In this document: in pieces, positions 24,443 to 32,672 of the stretch
Layout: each line of letters begins with the position of its first letter
Numbering within the stretch: position 1 is the stretch's first letter
Source: JADJVL01 sp046331545
Lineage (GTDB): Bacteria; Acidobacteriota; Holophagae; Holophagales; Holophagaceae
DNA length: 64,000 nt
NCBI GenBank assembly: GCA_046331545.1
Contig: JAXLQR010000002.1
Coordinates: 2,604,001 to 2,668,000, forward strand
Direction of reading: 5' to 3'
Notes under the pieces: model-generated
What the model saw: the letters and a program-made list of their open reading frames with translations, nothing else
Told to the model about the DNA's origin: nothing
The model's database searches: none
Made by a program: the position numbers and the translations under genes

Positions 24443-26443
24443 TCAGGGCTTGAGAGGCTTCGAGGTGTCACGGATGAGGTCCGCCGGGACGATGACCTTC
24501 GCGAGGCGGTCGAGGCGGCGGAGGGATTCGGCCTCCTTGGGCCCCTGGGCCTCCGAAAGGTAGATCGTGTAGACCGACGGGAGGTCGCGAAGGTCGGAAT
24601 GGCCCGCCTGGAGGGGATGCACCTCCGCGACGATCGCATGGCCGCTCTCGAGGCTCTGCCTGCGATCGTAGGGCGATTTCTGCTCGATGACGTCCCGCCA
24701 GGGCTTCAGCTTGTTCTCCGGAGTGCCGGAGGGCACCTGGGTGTGCTTCATCAGGGACACGAAGTCGCCGGATTCCGACTCCACCCGGAACCTCCGGAGG
24801 GTGAGCTGGGGGCCGGAGGTCCCGGGTTCGTAGCCGAAGTTGAGGTGGAGGTTGGCGCGGCCGTCCACGGCCAGGAGGTCCCTTGGGAACGTCGCCTGGA
24901 TCCACCGGCTCTTGAGCTGGAACCCGGCCGACCCCTGCTCCAGGGTCAGGTCCTTGAGGAAGGCCGGCAGGCCCTCCTTCACCGCGAGATAGTCCTCCCA
25001 GGACTTCCGCGTGCCGTCGTAGCCGATGGCCACCAGGTCGAGGATGCGGGCGAGGTCATAGGTCCACTCATGCAGGTTGCTCCAGGTATCCTCCCGGAGC
25101 ACCATGGCGAGGCCCTCGGGGACGAGGGTGCCGTAGAGGATCTTCACCTGGTCCGAGAACTCCTGGTGCCAGACCGCGCCCCACCAGATGCGTCCCCACC
25201 GGTCCGTGTGCAGCTTCACCTCCACGGGGTCCCCATAGCTGAGGACGCGGGTGTCCACCGAGCCGAGCGTGCGGTCGACGCGGACCCCCTGGAGGATCAG
25301 GTCCATGGCGAGCCTGGGCTTCTCGAAGAGGTCCCGCACCGGCAGGCCCTCGGGGCGTTTCAGGTAGAGGAAGGACAGGTTGGCCGCGTTCGCCAGGATG
25401 AGCCTCCCCCCGCCGGGCAGGTCATGGCCCTTGTACTCCAGGTCGGAGAGGTCCCAGAGGTTGGTCTCGTTGGATCTGAAGTAGACCTCGGGCGCGACGT
25501 TGTTGGGGATCGTCCGGAGCACGTCCGCGGCCGACTTGCCCGTCGGGAAGTAGTCCCCGGAGAGTTCCTGCATCAGGTCCCCCATCCCGAGGTCGTACCT
25601 GGCCTGCATCCCCTTCACGGCCTGTTCGCGAAGGGTCGTGATGGGCGCCGGCGTGGGCAGCACCAGGTCCCGGGGACGGACGATCCGCTGCTGCGGGGCC
25701 AGGGCGAAGCTGTAGGTGACCTTGGTGTGGAAGACCGCCGCGACCTTGAGGGCCTTGAATTCCGACGTGGGTAGGGAGATGGCCAGGTTGTCCCGGCGCT
25801 GCACCACCAGGCCGAGGACCCGTCCCCGAGCGTCCACGAGGGGACCGCCGGAATTGCCCGAGTTCACGTCCGCGGAACTCTTCAGGTGCTGGAAGGCCCC
25901 CTCCATCGGCTCGGGGATCGAGCCCACGAGCTCGCCCCTCCGGATGAGGATTCCTTCGCCGTAGGCGTTGCCCACCGTGTAGACCGTCTCGTTCAGTTCG
26001 AAGTCCGGGCGCAGGTCCAGCCAGGCCGTGAACCGCTTGTCCTTCACGCTGAACCGCACGACGTCCCGGTGCTCGTCGGCGGCGAGGACCTGATCCACCT
26101 CCCACGTGTTCTGGGACGCGTCGCGGATGAAGTAGCGCTGGAAGGAGCGGCTCGCGGAACCCAGGGAGAACACGTGGAAGGCCGTCACCATCTCCCGTTC
26201 GGAGACCGCGAACGCGGTGCCCACGGAGTAGAACTTGTCGTTGCGCTCCGCGAAGGGGACCAGGTCCCAGGGAAGGGGCTTCTCGTAGCGGAGGCTGTCC
26301 TGCTCCGGCTTGGGAACCACGATTTCAAAGCAGGCGCTCCGGATGCGTTTCCGCAGGTCCGGCGACAGCTCCTCCTGGGCGCGGGCCGGGAACGCGGCGA
26401 CCGCCAGCAGGAAGGCCAGGGCCAGGAAGAGGGATCTGCGCAT
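24443..26443 (-). CDS. exported trypsin-like serine protease
   Basis: Periplasmic or secreted protein of 666 residues. A signal peptide ends near FPARA (residue 22). Residues about 60-235 are a chymotrypsin-fold protease domain with the whole triad: H90 (TAFHVF), D127 (HRDVVRF) and S198 (NSGNSGGPLVD). This resembles DegP-type proteases but there is no PDZ domain. The remaining 430 residues are beta-rich and unrecognised; they may bind substrate. ATG 26443 follows the TAGACT box at 26507-26502 with a leader of about 50 bases. The gene stands alone between the ECF pair and a divergent NHL-repeat gene. Confidence 0.83.
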   Translation of the reverse strand: MRRSLFLALAFLLAVAAFPARAQEELSPDLRKRIRSACFEIVVPKPEQDSLRYEKPLPWDLVPFAERNDKFYSVGTAFAVSEREMVTAFHVFSLGSASRSFQRYFIRDASQNTWEVDQVLAADEHRDVVRFSVKDKRFTAWLDLRPDFELNETVYTVGNAYGEGILIRRGELVGSIPEPMEGAFQHLKSSADVNSGNSGGPLVDARGRVLGLVVQRRDNLAISLPTSEFKALKVAAVFHTKVTYSFALAPQQRIVRPRDLVLPTPAPITTLREQAVKGMQARYDLGMGDLMQELSGDYFPTGKSAADVLRTIPNNVAPEVYFRSNETNLWDLSDLEYKGHDLPGGGRLILANAANLSFLYLKRPEGLPVRDLFEKPRLAMDLILQGVRVDRTLGSVDTRVLSYGDPVEVKLHTDRWGRIWWGAVWHQEFSDQVKILYGTLVPEGLAMVLREDTWSNLHEWTYDLARILDLVAIGYDGTRKSWEDYLAVKEGLPAFLKDLTLEQGSAGFQLKSRWIQATFPRDLLAVDGRANLHLNFGYEPGTSGPQLTLRRFRVESESGDFVSLMKHTQVPSGTPENKLKPWRDVIEQKSPYDRRQSLESGHAIVAEVHPLQAGHSDLRDLPSVYTIYLSEAQGPKEAESLRRLDRLAKVIVPADLIRDTSKPLKP

Positions 26444-26892
26444 GGGGGCCTCGCGGGGACGGGAGGGAACGGAACGGGCTTCCGTCCTGGTTCATCGTCC
26501 CAGTCTAAGGGAGCGGCCTTCCCGGGCGGTGTGAACTGGGGCACGCTCCCGGCGCGGAGGGGCCTCCACCCTCGGCGCGACAAGCCCCGGGCGGGAGGAT
26601 GGCGCCGGGCGACCGCCCGCAGCGTGCCACGGGGTGCCGGGGCCGTGTCCCAGGGGTGGGAGGTCTGCACCGTGGGGCCTGTCGAAGGTCCCCGGCGAGC
26701 GCCCGGGCCGCCCCGGTCCCCGTCGAACTGGTCCAATCCGCAATGCTGGAACTGGAACTTGGGAAGGGCCGGTGGAGTCCGCACCCTGGAGGCAGGCCAA
26801 GCTTCCGCTCCGGACCCATCCTCCCGCCGCCCTCCCCGGGCCGCGGGCGGGCAGAGCCCTGGAGCCGGCGGGCCCCGCCCTGGAGGCATTCC
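26444..26892. other. 449-base divergent intergenic region
   Basis: No gene can be supported here. On the minus strand TAGACT (26507-26502) is a likely -10 for the protease gene. The + half holds the leader of the NHL-repeat gene with GGAGG just before its ATG. The stretch 26729-26765 is noticeably less GC-rich and contains GGAACTGGAACTT; a promoter for the + gene is likely there, but no convincing -10/-35 pair can be fixed. Confidence 0.5.
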
Positions 26893-29628
26893 ATGTCCCG
26901 CACCCGCTTCGTCCCGCTCACCGCCCTCGCGGCCCTCCTCTGCCACTGCGGAGGGGGCGGAGGCGGCTCCTCGGCCCCGGCAGCGTCGGCGCCCGCCATC
27001 ACGGGCCAGCCCCAGAGCCAGGCCGCGGCCATCGGGGCCACCGCGACCTTCACGGTCACCGCGACGGGCTCCGGTCCCCTGGCCTACCAGTGGAAGAAGG
27101 GAGGCGCGGACCTCGCCGGCGCCACGGCCGCCAGCTACACCACGCCGGTGCTGGCCGCCGGGGACAACGGGGCCTCGTACACCGTCTCCGTCAGCAATCC
27201 CCAGGGCACGGTCCTGAGTGGCGCCGCCACCCTCACGGTGATGGCCGCGCCCGCCATCACCACCCAGCCCCAGAACCAGGGCGTGGTGGCGGGCCAGACC
27301 GCCACCTTCACCGTGGTCGCCGCCGGCGGCGGCACCCTGGCCTACCAGTGGCAGCGCAACGGCGTGGACATCCCCGCGGCCACCGCCGCCACCTACGTCC
27401 TCAACGGCGCGGCCCTCTCGGACTCCGGCGCCCAGTTCCGGGTGAAGGTCTCCAACGCGGTGGGCTCCCTCACCAGCGCCACCGCCCTCCTCTCGGTCGT
27501 CCCCGCGCCCACGGCGGTCTCCATCAATGCCTTCAACGCGACGTCGAACAGCGTGGCCTTCGGCGGCGCGGCGACCCTCTCCTGGACCGTGACGGGCACG
27601 CCCACCAGCCTCACCCTCGATGGCCAGAGCGTGCTGGGCCAGACCAGCCTCCAGGTCAACCCGCGCAACCGCCAGACCTACACCCTGGTGGCCACGGGGC
27701 TGAACACGGACACGAAGGTCCTGACCGTCGCCGCCCAGGGCGTGGACCTGCTGGCGGGCTCCGACGGCGGGCCGGGCAACCTGGACGGGACCGGGACCAA
27801 GGCCCGGTTCAGCTCCCCCGTCGCCGGCGCCGTGGACCCGGCGGGGAACCTGATCGTCGCGGACAGCTACAGCCATGCCATCCGGAAGGTCGCGCCCGAC
27901 GGCACCGTCACCCTCCTGGCCGGGGATCCCAACGGCATCTCGGGCACGGTGGTGGACGGCGTGGGGACCGCCGCGCGGCTCCGGTATCCGGTGGGGATCT
28001 TCCGGGACGCGACCGGCGCCTACCTCATCGCCGAATCGGGATCCTCGAAGATCCGGAAGATGCTCCCGGACGGCACGGTGAGCACGGTGGCCAGCCTTCC
28101 CGCCCCGCCGGCGGGGGTGACGGCCGATGAGGCCGGGGCCATCTACGCGGCCTGCAACACGGTGGTGGTGAAGGTGGTGAACGGCGTGGCCACCGTCGTC
28201 GCCGGGACCGTGGGCCAGAGCGGCTCCGCGGACGGGCTCGGCGCGGCGGCGCGGTTCTCCGGCGCCACGGGCATCGCGGTGGATGCCTCGGGCAACCTCT
28301 ACGTCTCCGACGCGAACAACCACACGATCCGGAAGATCGACGCAGGCGGCAACGTCACGACCCTGGCCGGCCTGGCGGGCGCGCCCGGGTCCGTGGACGG
28401 CGCCGGCGGCGTGGCGCGGTTCAGGTATCCGCAGTACCTCAACTGGGACGGCACCGGCGCCCTCCTGCTGGGGGACATGAACTCCCAGGCCATCCGGCGG
28501 ATCACCCCCGGGGGCGACGTGACCACGGTGGCCGGCAAGCTGGGCAGCGGCGGCGTGGCGGAGGACGGGCCCGTGGCCACCGCCACCCTGCGCAGCCCCA
28601 CCCAGGCCGTCTACGCCCCGGACGGGCGCATGCTCATCCTGAGCGACGACGGCTACGCGGTCCGCCTCCTCGACGCGGGGAAGACCACCCTCACCACCTT
28701 CGCGGGGAAGAAGTCCAAGTACGGATCGGTGGACGGAACCGGGGCCTCGGCCCTGCTCGGTTCCCCGGCGGGCATGGTCTCCGACGGATCCGGCAACGTC
28801 TACGTGACCAGTTCCGGGGACGGGCGCGTGCGCAGGATCACCCCCGGCGGCCTGGTCACCACGCTGCCCGGCACCCTGAACGGCCCCAACGGCATCGCCC
28901 TGGACCCCGCCGGCAACCTGGTGATCGCCGAGACCGGCAACCACCGCGTCATCCGCATGACGCCGGCGGGCGTCGTCACCCCCGTCGCCGGGGTGGCCGG
29001 GAGCCCGGGCTACGGGGACGGCGCGGCGGCCTCCGCGAAGTTCAACAGCCCCCTGGGGGTGGCGGTGGACACCGACGGCACGATCTACGTCAGCGACCGC
29101 AACAACCACCTCATCCGGAAGATCGACCCCGGGCTGAACGTCAGCACCCTCGCCGGCGGGGCGGGCATCCAGGGCTACGCGAACGGCGCCGGGAGCGCGG
29201 CCCGCTTCTCCTCCCCCGAGGGCCTCGTCCTCCGGGCCGACCACAGCCTCCTGGTGGCCGACTACGCCAACCACGCGATCCGCGTGGTCGCGCCGGACGG
29301 GACGACCTCCAGCCTGGTGGGCGGCGGCGTCGGCAACGGCTACGTGGACGGCCCGGCGGCCAGCGCGCGGCTCAACCACCCTGAGGACGTGAAGGTGGGC
29401 CCCACCGGCAAGGTCTACATCGCCGACTACGACAACCATTGCATCCGGGTCGTGGAGGCCGACGGCACCGTGAGCACCCACGCGGGTTCCCCCGGCCAGC
29501 GCGGGTGGCGCGGCGGCCCCCTGCCGGGCACCCTCTACCATCCCAACAGCCTGGCGGTGACGCCGGCGGGGGACGTGGTCTGCGGCTACAACCAGGTCTT
29601 CGCGGTCTTCCAGGTCACGAAGGACTGA
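26893..29628 (+). CDS. secreted Ig-like / NHL-repeat beta-propeller protein
   Basis: Exported protein of 911 residues. The N terminus (MSRTRFVPLTALAALLCHC then six Gly) looks like a lipoprotein signal plus tether. Two bacterial Ig-like domains follow (about 35-205), then a third beta domain (about 210-285). The rest is a long series of about ten NHL repeats (about 290-905), each with the pattern GIAVDASGNLYVSDANNHTI then RKI and LAG. NHL propellers serve as protein- or ligand-binding platforms. ATG 26893 follows GGAGG. It shares the Ig/tether head with the protein at 5448. Function beyond a surface scaffold is unknown. Confidence 0.87.
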   Translation: MSRTRFVPLTALAALLCHCGGGGGGSSAPAASAPAITGQPQSQAAAIGATATFTVTATGSGPLAYQWKKGGADLAGATAASYTTPVLAAGDNGASYTVSVSNPQGTVLSGAATLTVMAAPAITTQPQNQGVVAGQTATFTVVAAGGGTLAYQWQRNGVDIPAATAATYVLNGAALSDSGAQFRVKVSNAVGSLTSATALLSVVPAPTAVSINAFNATSNSVAFGGAATLSWTVTGTPTSLTLDGQSVLGQTSLQVNPRNRQTYTLVATGLNTDTKVLTVAAQGVDLLAGSDGGPGNLDGTGTKARFSSPVAGAVDPAGNLIVADSYSHAIRKVAPDGTVTLLAGDPNGISGTVVDGVGTAARLRYPVGIFRDATGAYLIAESGSSKIRKMLPDGTVSTVASLPAPPAGVTADEAGAIYAACNTVVVKVVNGVATVVAGTVGQSGSADGLGAAARFSGATGIAVDASGNLYVSDANNHTIRKIDAGGNVTTLAGLAGAPGSVDGAGGVARFRYPQYLNWDGTGALLLGDMNSQAIRRITPGGDVTTVAGKLGSGGVAEDGPVATATLRSPTQAVYAPDGRMLILSDDGYAVRLLDAGKTTLTTFAGKKSKYGSVDGTGASALLGSPAGMVSDGSGNVYVTSSGDGRVRRITPGGLVTTLPGTLNGPNGIALDPAGNLVIAETGNHRVIRMTPAGVVTPVAGVAGSPGYGDGAAASAKFNSPLGVAVDTDGTIYVSDRNNHLIRKIDPGLNVSTLAGGAGIQGYANGAGSAARFSSPEGLVLRADHSLLVADYANHAIRVVAPDGTTSSLVGGGVGNGYVDGPAASARLNHPEDVKVGPTGKVYIADYDNHCIRVVEADGTVSTHAGSPGQRGWRGGPLPGTLYHPNSLAVTPAGDVVCGYNQVFAVFQVTKD

Positions 29629-29640
29629 ACCCGGGGGCCT

Positions 29641-30855
29641 TCACCGGGCGAGGCGGGGCAGCTTCACCACGAAGCTGCTCCCCAGCCCGGGCCCCTTGCT
29701 GGTGGCGCGGATCTCGCCTCCGTGGCGGAGGATGATCTCCCGGCAGAGGAAGAGGCCGAGGCCCGTGCCCTGCACCTGACGGGTCATCTCGTCGCCCACG
29801 CGGTAGAAGCGCTGGAAGATGCGGTGCTGCTCCCGGGGCGGGATGCCCAGGCCCTTGTCGGAGACGACGATGACGGCCTCGTCCCGGTCCCCGTCGAGGG
29901 TGATGGTGGTCTCCCGCGGGGCGGCGGCGTACTTGTAGGCGTTGGAGAGCAGGTTCTCCAGCGCGGTGCCCAGGGCCTTCGGGTCCACCATGGCCCAGAC
30001 GCCCTGGGCCAGTTCCGTGCGCAAGCCCAGCGCCCCGATGCCCAGGCGGTGGTCCATGCCCTCGGCCACCTGGCTGATCCACGGGCCCAGTTCGAGGGGC
30101 TCCAGGCGGAGGTCGAAGCTGCCCGCCTCGGCCCGGGCGGCGTCGAGAAGGTTGGCCACCTGGGTGGTGAGCCGCTCCAGGTCCTTGTCCATGAGGTCGT
30201 GGACGCGGGTCTTCTGGTCCTCGCTGAGCTCCCGGGTGAAGAGCGTCTCCATCCACACGCGGAGGGAGGCGATGGGGGTCTTCAGCTCGTGGGTCACCGA
30301 GGCGATGAAGTTGCGCTGGCGCAGCTTCAGGTCCATCTCGCTGTTGAGCTTGCGGTAGATGTAGGTGAGGCCGAGAAGCACGCCCAGGGCCATGAAGCCG
30401 CCCTGGCCGGCGGTCCGCCAGAGGGCCTTGGTCCGTTCCCGCTCCAGGGCGCGGATGGGCTCGGGGCGCAGGGAGAGGTAGGCGACGCCGTCCAGCAGGG
30501 GAGGATCGTCCACGTCCTTGGGCTCCGGCACCACTTCCACCTGGGGGAAGGCGGCCTCGATGGCGGCCTTGCGCTGGGGCAGGGGCGGCACCTCCACGCT
30601 GAGGCCCTCCACCGTGCCCGGCCGGGAGGGGCTGGGCCTGAGCTGGTTGGTCCGCGCCAGGCTGAGGAGGACGGAGCAGTCGTACTGCCAGGCCTCCGCC
30701 CGTCCCGCCTTCAGGCGGGCCACGCGCTCCTCCTGGAAGCGCCGGGACTCCCGGACCTGGATCCCGATCCACCAGGCGAGCTGGGAGCCCAGGAGGACCG
30801 CCACGCTCCAGAAGATGAGGCGCTGGATGGCGAAGCGCTGGAGACGGCCGGTCAC
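29641..30855 (-). CDS. membrane sensor histidine kinase
   Basis: Inner-membrane histidine kinase of 404 residues. One helix near 13-33, a periplasmic sensor stretch, a second helix near 143-165, a HisKA domain with the phosphoacceptor in ASVTHELKTPIASLR, and a HATPase domain with NLLSNAYKYA (N box), VVSDKGLGIPPREQ (G1) and GTGLGLFL (G2). No response regulator is adjacent. The start is a GTG without a ribosome site, one base after the TGA of a 31-codon upstream frame that copies the first codons of this gene; the 5' end is part of a 97-bp repeat. Initiation by reinitiation is inferred. The ligand is unknown. Confidence 0.9.
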   Translation of the reverse strand: MTGRLQRFAIQRLIFWSVAVLLGSQLAWWIGIQVRESRRFQEERVARLKAGRAEAWQYDCSVLLSLARTNQLRPSPSRPGTVEGLSVEVPPLPQRKAAIEAAFPQVEVVPEPKDVDDPPLLDGVAYLSLRPEPIRALERERTKALWRTAGQGGFMALGVLLGLTYIYRKLNSEMDLKLRQRNFIASVTHELKTPIASLRVWMETLFTRELSEDQKTRVHDLMDKDLERLTTQVANLLDAARAEAGSFDLRLEPLELGPWISQVAEGMDHRLGIGALGLRTELAQGVWAMVDPKALGTALENLLSNAYKYAAAPRETTITLDGDRDEAVIVVSDKGLGIPPREQHRIFQRFYRVGDEMTRQVQGTGLGLFLCREIILRHGGEIRATSKGPGLGSSFVVKLPRLAR

Positions 30856-30856
30856 G

Positions 30857-30952
30857 TCAAGGAACCTGGAAGGGAGGTCGAAGGAGGCCTGAGCCCGGCA
30901 GGGCGAAGAAGATGAGGCGCTGGATGGCGAAGCGCTGGAGACGACCGGTCAC
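30857..30952 (-). CDS. upstream mini-frame 2 of the histidine kinase (31 aa)
   Basis: GTG-initiated frame of 31 codons whose first 15 residues (VTGRLQRFAIQRLIF) equal the kinase N terminus, followed by FALPGSGLLRPPFQVP and TGA. The TGA is separated by one base from the GTG of the kinase (TGACGTG). It has no ribosome site of its own and would depend on termination of mini-frame 1. It may be only a by-product of the duplication. Confidence 0.4.
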   Translation of the reverse strand: MTGRLQRFAIQRLIFFALPGSGLLRPPFQVP

Positions 30953-30953
30953 G

Positions 30954-31049
30954 TCAAGGAACCTGGAAGGGAGGTCGAAGGAGGCCTGAGCCCGGCAGGG
31001 CGAAGAGGATGAGGCGCTGGATGGCGAAGCGCTGGAGACGACCGGTCAT
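30954..31049 (-). CDS. upstream mini-frame 1 of the histidine kinase (31 aa)
   Basis: ATG-initiated frame of 31 codons (MTGRLQRFAIQRLIL then FALPGSGLLRPPFQVP) preceded by GGGAGG at correct spacing, the only good ribosome site upstream of the kinase. It ends in TGA one base before the GTG of mini-frame 2. It probably marks the ancestral kinase start, now converted into a leader peptide. The 160 bases from here to 31213 hold no further gene; CACAAT (31152-31147) is a weak -10 candidate. Confidence 0.5.
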   Translation of the reverse strand: MTGRLQRFAIQRLILFALPGSGLLRPPFQVP

Positions 31050-31213
31050 GGGGCCTCCCGGCCCGGCGGCCCGGCCTCCGCCCGCGGGGCGGACCCCCCG
31101 GGCGGGTCCGGCAGGGCGGCGCTCGGGAGGGGAGGAGGCATGCCCCATTGTGCCTCCGCGGACTCCGGAACGCTTCCAAGCCGGCCCTGGCTTGGTCATG
31201 CTTGCTGACATCC

Positions 31214-32665
31214 ATGGCCGGCGACACCCCCAAGCCCCTGCCCGGAACGCCCGCGGCGCTCCCGGCCGGCGGCGCGCCGGGGCAGGCGCGGCCGCAGGCC
31301 CATCCCGGACCGCCCGTGCAGCCCGGGTCCGAGGCCCTCATGCAGCTCATGCGGCTGCAGCGGCTCCTCTCCCAGCAGAGCCAGGAGATCCAGGACCTGA
31401 AGGCCAAGCTGGGGCGCCGCTCCCACCAGATGTCCGTGCTCCAGCACGTCGCGGAGGTCCTCACCGCCACGCCCAAGGCCTCGCAGGTGGCCGACGTCAT
31501 CGCCGAGGTGCTGGCCACGGAGTTCCACGCGGCCCGCTGCATGGTGTGGGTCCTGGAGGACGCGGGGGAGTTCTTCGTGCCCCGGGGCGCCATCGACGTC
31601 CCCAGGGGCCTGTGGGGGGATCTCCGCCTGCCCGCCCCGAACCCCTTCCCCGACGCGCCCCTGGTGCTCTTCCAGAGCCAGTGGATCGACGCCGGCCTCG
31701 GCCATCCCGCCCTGGACCTGCTCCGGGGCACCGACCGGCACATGCTCTACTTCGTGCCCTTCGAGCACCAGCTCCTGCTCCTGGGCTTCGCCGTGCTGGC
31801 GATCCCGAAGGACTTCCGGCTGGAGAACGAGGACTACGACTCCCTGGCCATCCTCCAGCGGCAGGCCTCGGTGAGCATGTACGCCGCCTGGCTCATCCGC
31901 GACCTCTCCGAGCAGCGGGACACGCTGCAGACCCAGGCCGGCGCCCTGGAGCAGGCCAACCTCGCCCTGCGGGAGGCCGACCAGCTCAAGAGCGAGTTCC
32001 TGGCCCTGACCAGCCACGAGCTCCGCACGCCGCTCACGGGCATCCTGGGCTTCACGCGCCTGGTGATGGACAAGCTCTACGAGGACGAGGCGGAGATGCA
32101 GCAGATGCTCTCCGACAGCTACCACTCGGGCCAGCACCTCCTCTCGCTGCTCAACGACATCCTCGACCTGGCCAAGATCGAGAGCGGGAGGCTGGAGCTC
32201 CACGTGGAGCCCTACAACATCTTCGCCCTCCTCGAGGAGGTGAAGCCCATCGCCGAGGCCTACCCTCGCAGGCCGGGCGTCGCCCTCCGGTGGCCCCCCC
32301 ACGAGACGGACCTCCCCGACGTGCGGGTGGACCCGAGCCGGCTCAAGCAGGTGCTCCTGAACCTGCTCTCCAATGCATTGAAGTTCACGAAGGAGGGCTC
32401 GGTCTCGGTGCAGATCGAACGGGGCCCCGACGTCATCGGCATCTCGGTGGTGGACACCGGCATCGGGGTCTCGCCGGAGGCGCAGAAGCGGCTGTTCCAG
32501 AAATTCGCCCAGGCGGAGGGAGGGCACGCGCGGGAATATGGAGGCACGGGGCTCGGCCTCGTGATCTGCAAGCACCTCATGGAGATGATGGGCGGGACGA
32601 TCAGCCTCTTCAGCGCCGGCGCCGGGCAGGGCAGCACCCTGACGGTGCAGATGCCCATCGCGTGA
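31214..32665 (+). CDS. GAF-domain sensor histidine kinase
   Basis: Soluble histidine kinase of about 483 residues. A Pro/Ala-rich N terminus is followed by a coiled coil (about 35-65, LMRLQRLLSQQSQEIQDLKA), a GAF-like sensor (about 70-235), a second coiled coil, HisKA with ALTSHELRTPLTGILGFT, and an intact HATPase with LNLLSNALKF (N box), VVDTGIGV (G1) and GGTGLGLVICKHL (G2). The start is uncertain: ATG 31214 has a poor ribosome site. The next gene begins 7 bases after its stop and is a degenerate relative, so the two likely form one complex. No response regulator adjoins. Confidence 0.88.
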   Translation: MAGDTPKPLPGTPAALPAGGAPGQARPQAHPGPPVQPGSEALMQLMRLQRLLSQQSQEIQDLKAKLGRRSHQMSVLQHVAEVLTATPKASQVADVIAEVLATEFHAARCMVWVLEDAGEFFVPRGAIDVPRGLWGDLRLPAPNPFPDAPLVLFQSQWIDAGLGHPALDLLRGTDRHMLYFVPFEHQLLLLGFAVLAIPKDFRLENEDYDSLAILQRQASVSMYAAWLIRDLSEQRDTLQTQAGALEQANLALREADQLKSEFLALTSHELRTPLTGILGFTRLVMDKLYEDEAEMQQMLSDSYHSGQHLLSLLNDILDLAKIESGRLELHVEPYNIFALLEEVKPIAEAYPRRPGVALRWPPHETDLPDVRVDPSRLKQVLLNLLSNALKFTKEGSVSVQIERGPDVIGISVVDTGIGVSPEAQKRLFQKFAQAEGGHAREYGGTGLGLVICKHLMEMMGGTISLFSAGAGQGSTLTVQMPIA

Positions 32666-32672
32666 GCCGGCC

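Larger units (their letters stand above)
30814..31049 (-). repeat. 97-bp tandem repeat containing the kinase start codon
   Basis: The segment with the kinase start and its first 15 codons recurs at a 97-base period: GATGAGGCGCTGGATGGCGA begins at 30814, 30911 and 31008. Units are nearly identical, with a single C/T-type change in the start region, so the duplication is recent. Because 97 is not divisible by three, each copy opens a different frame. The distal copy keeps an ATG and a good ribosome site; the two proximal copies start with GTG. Confidence 0.9.
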
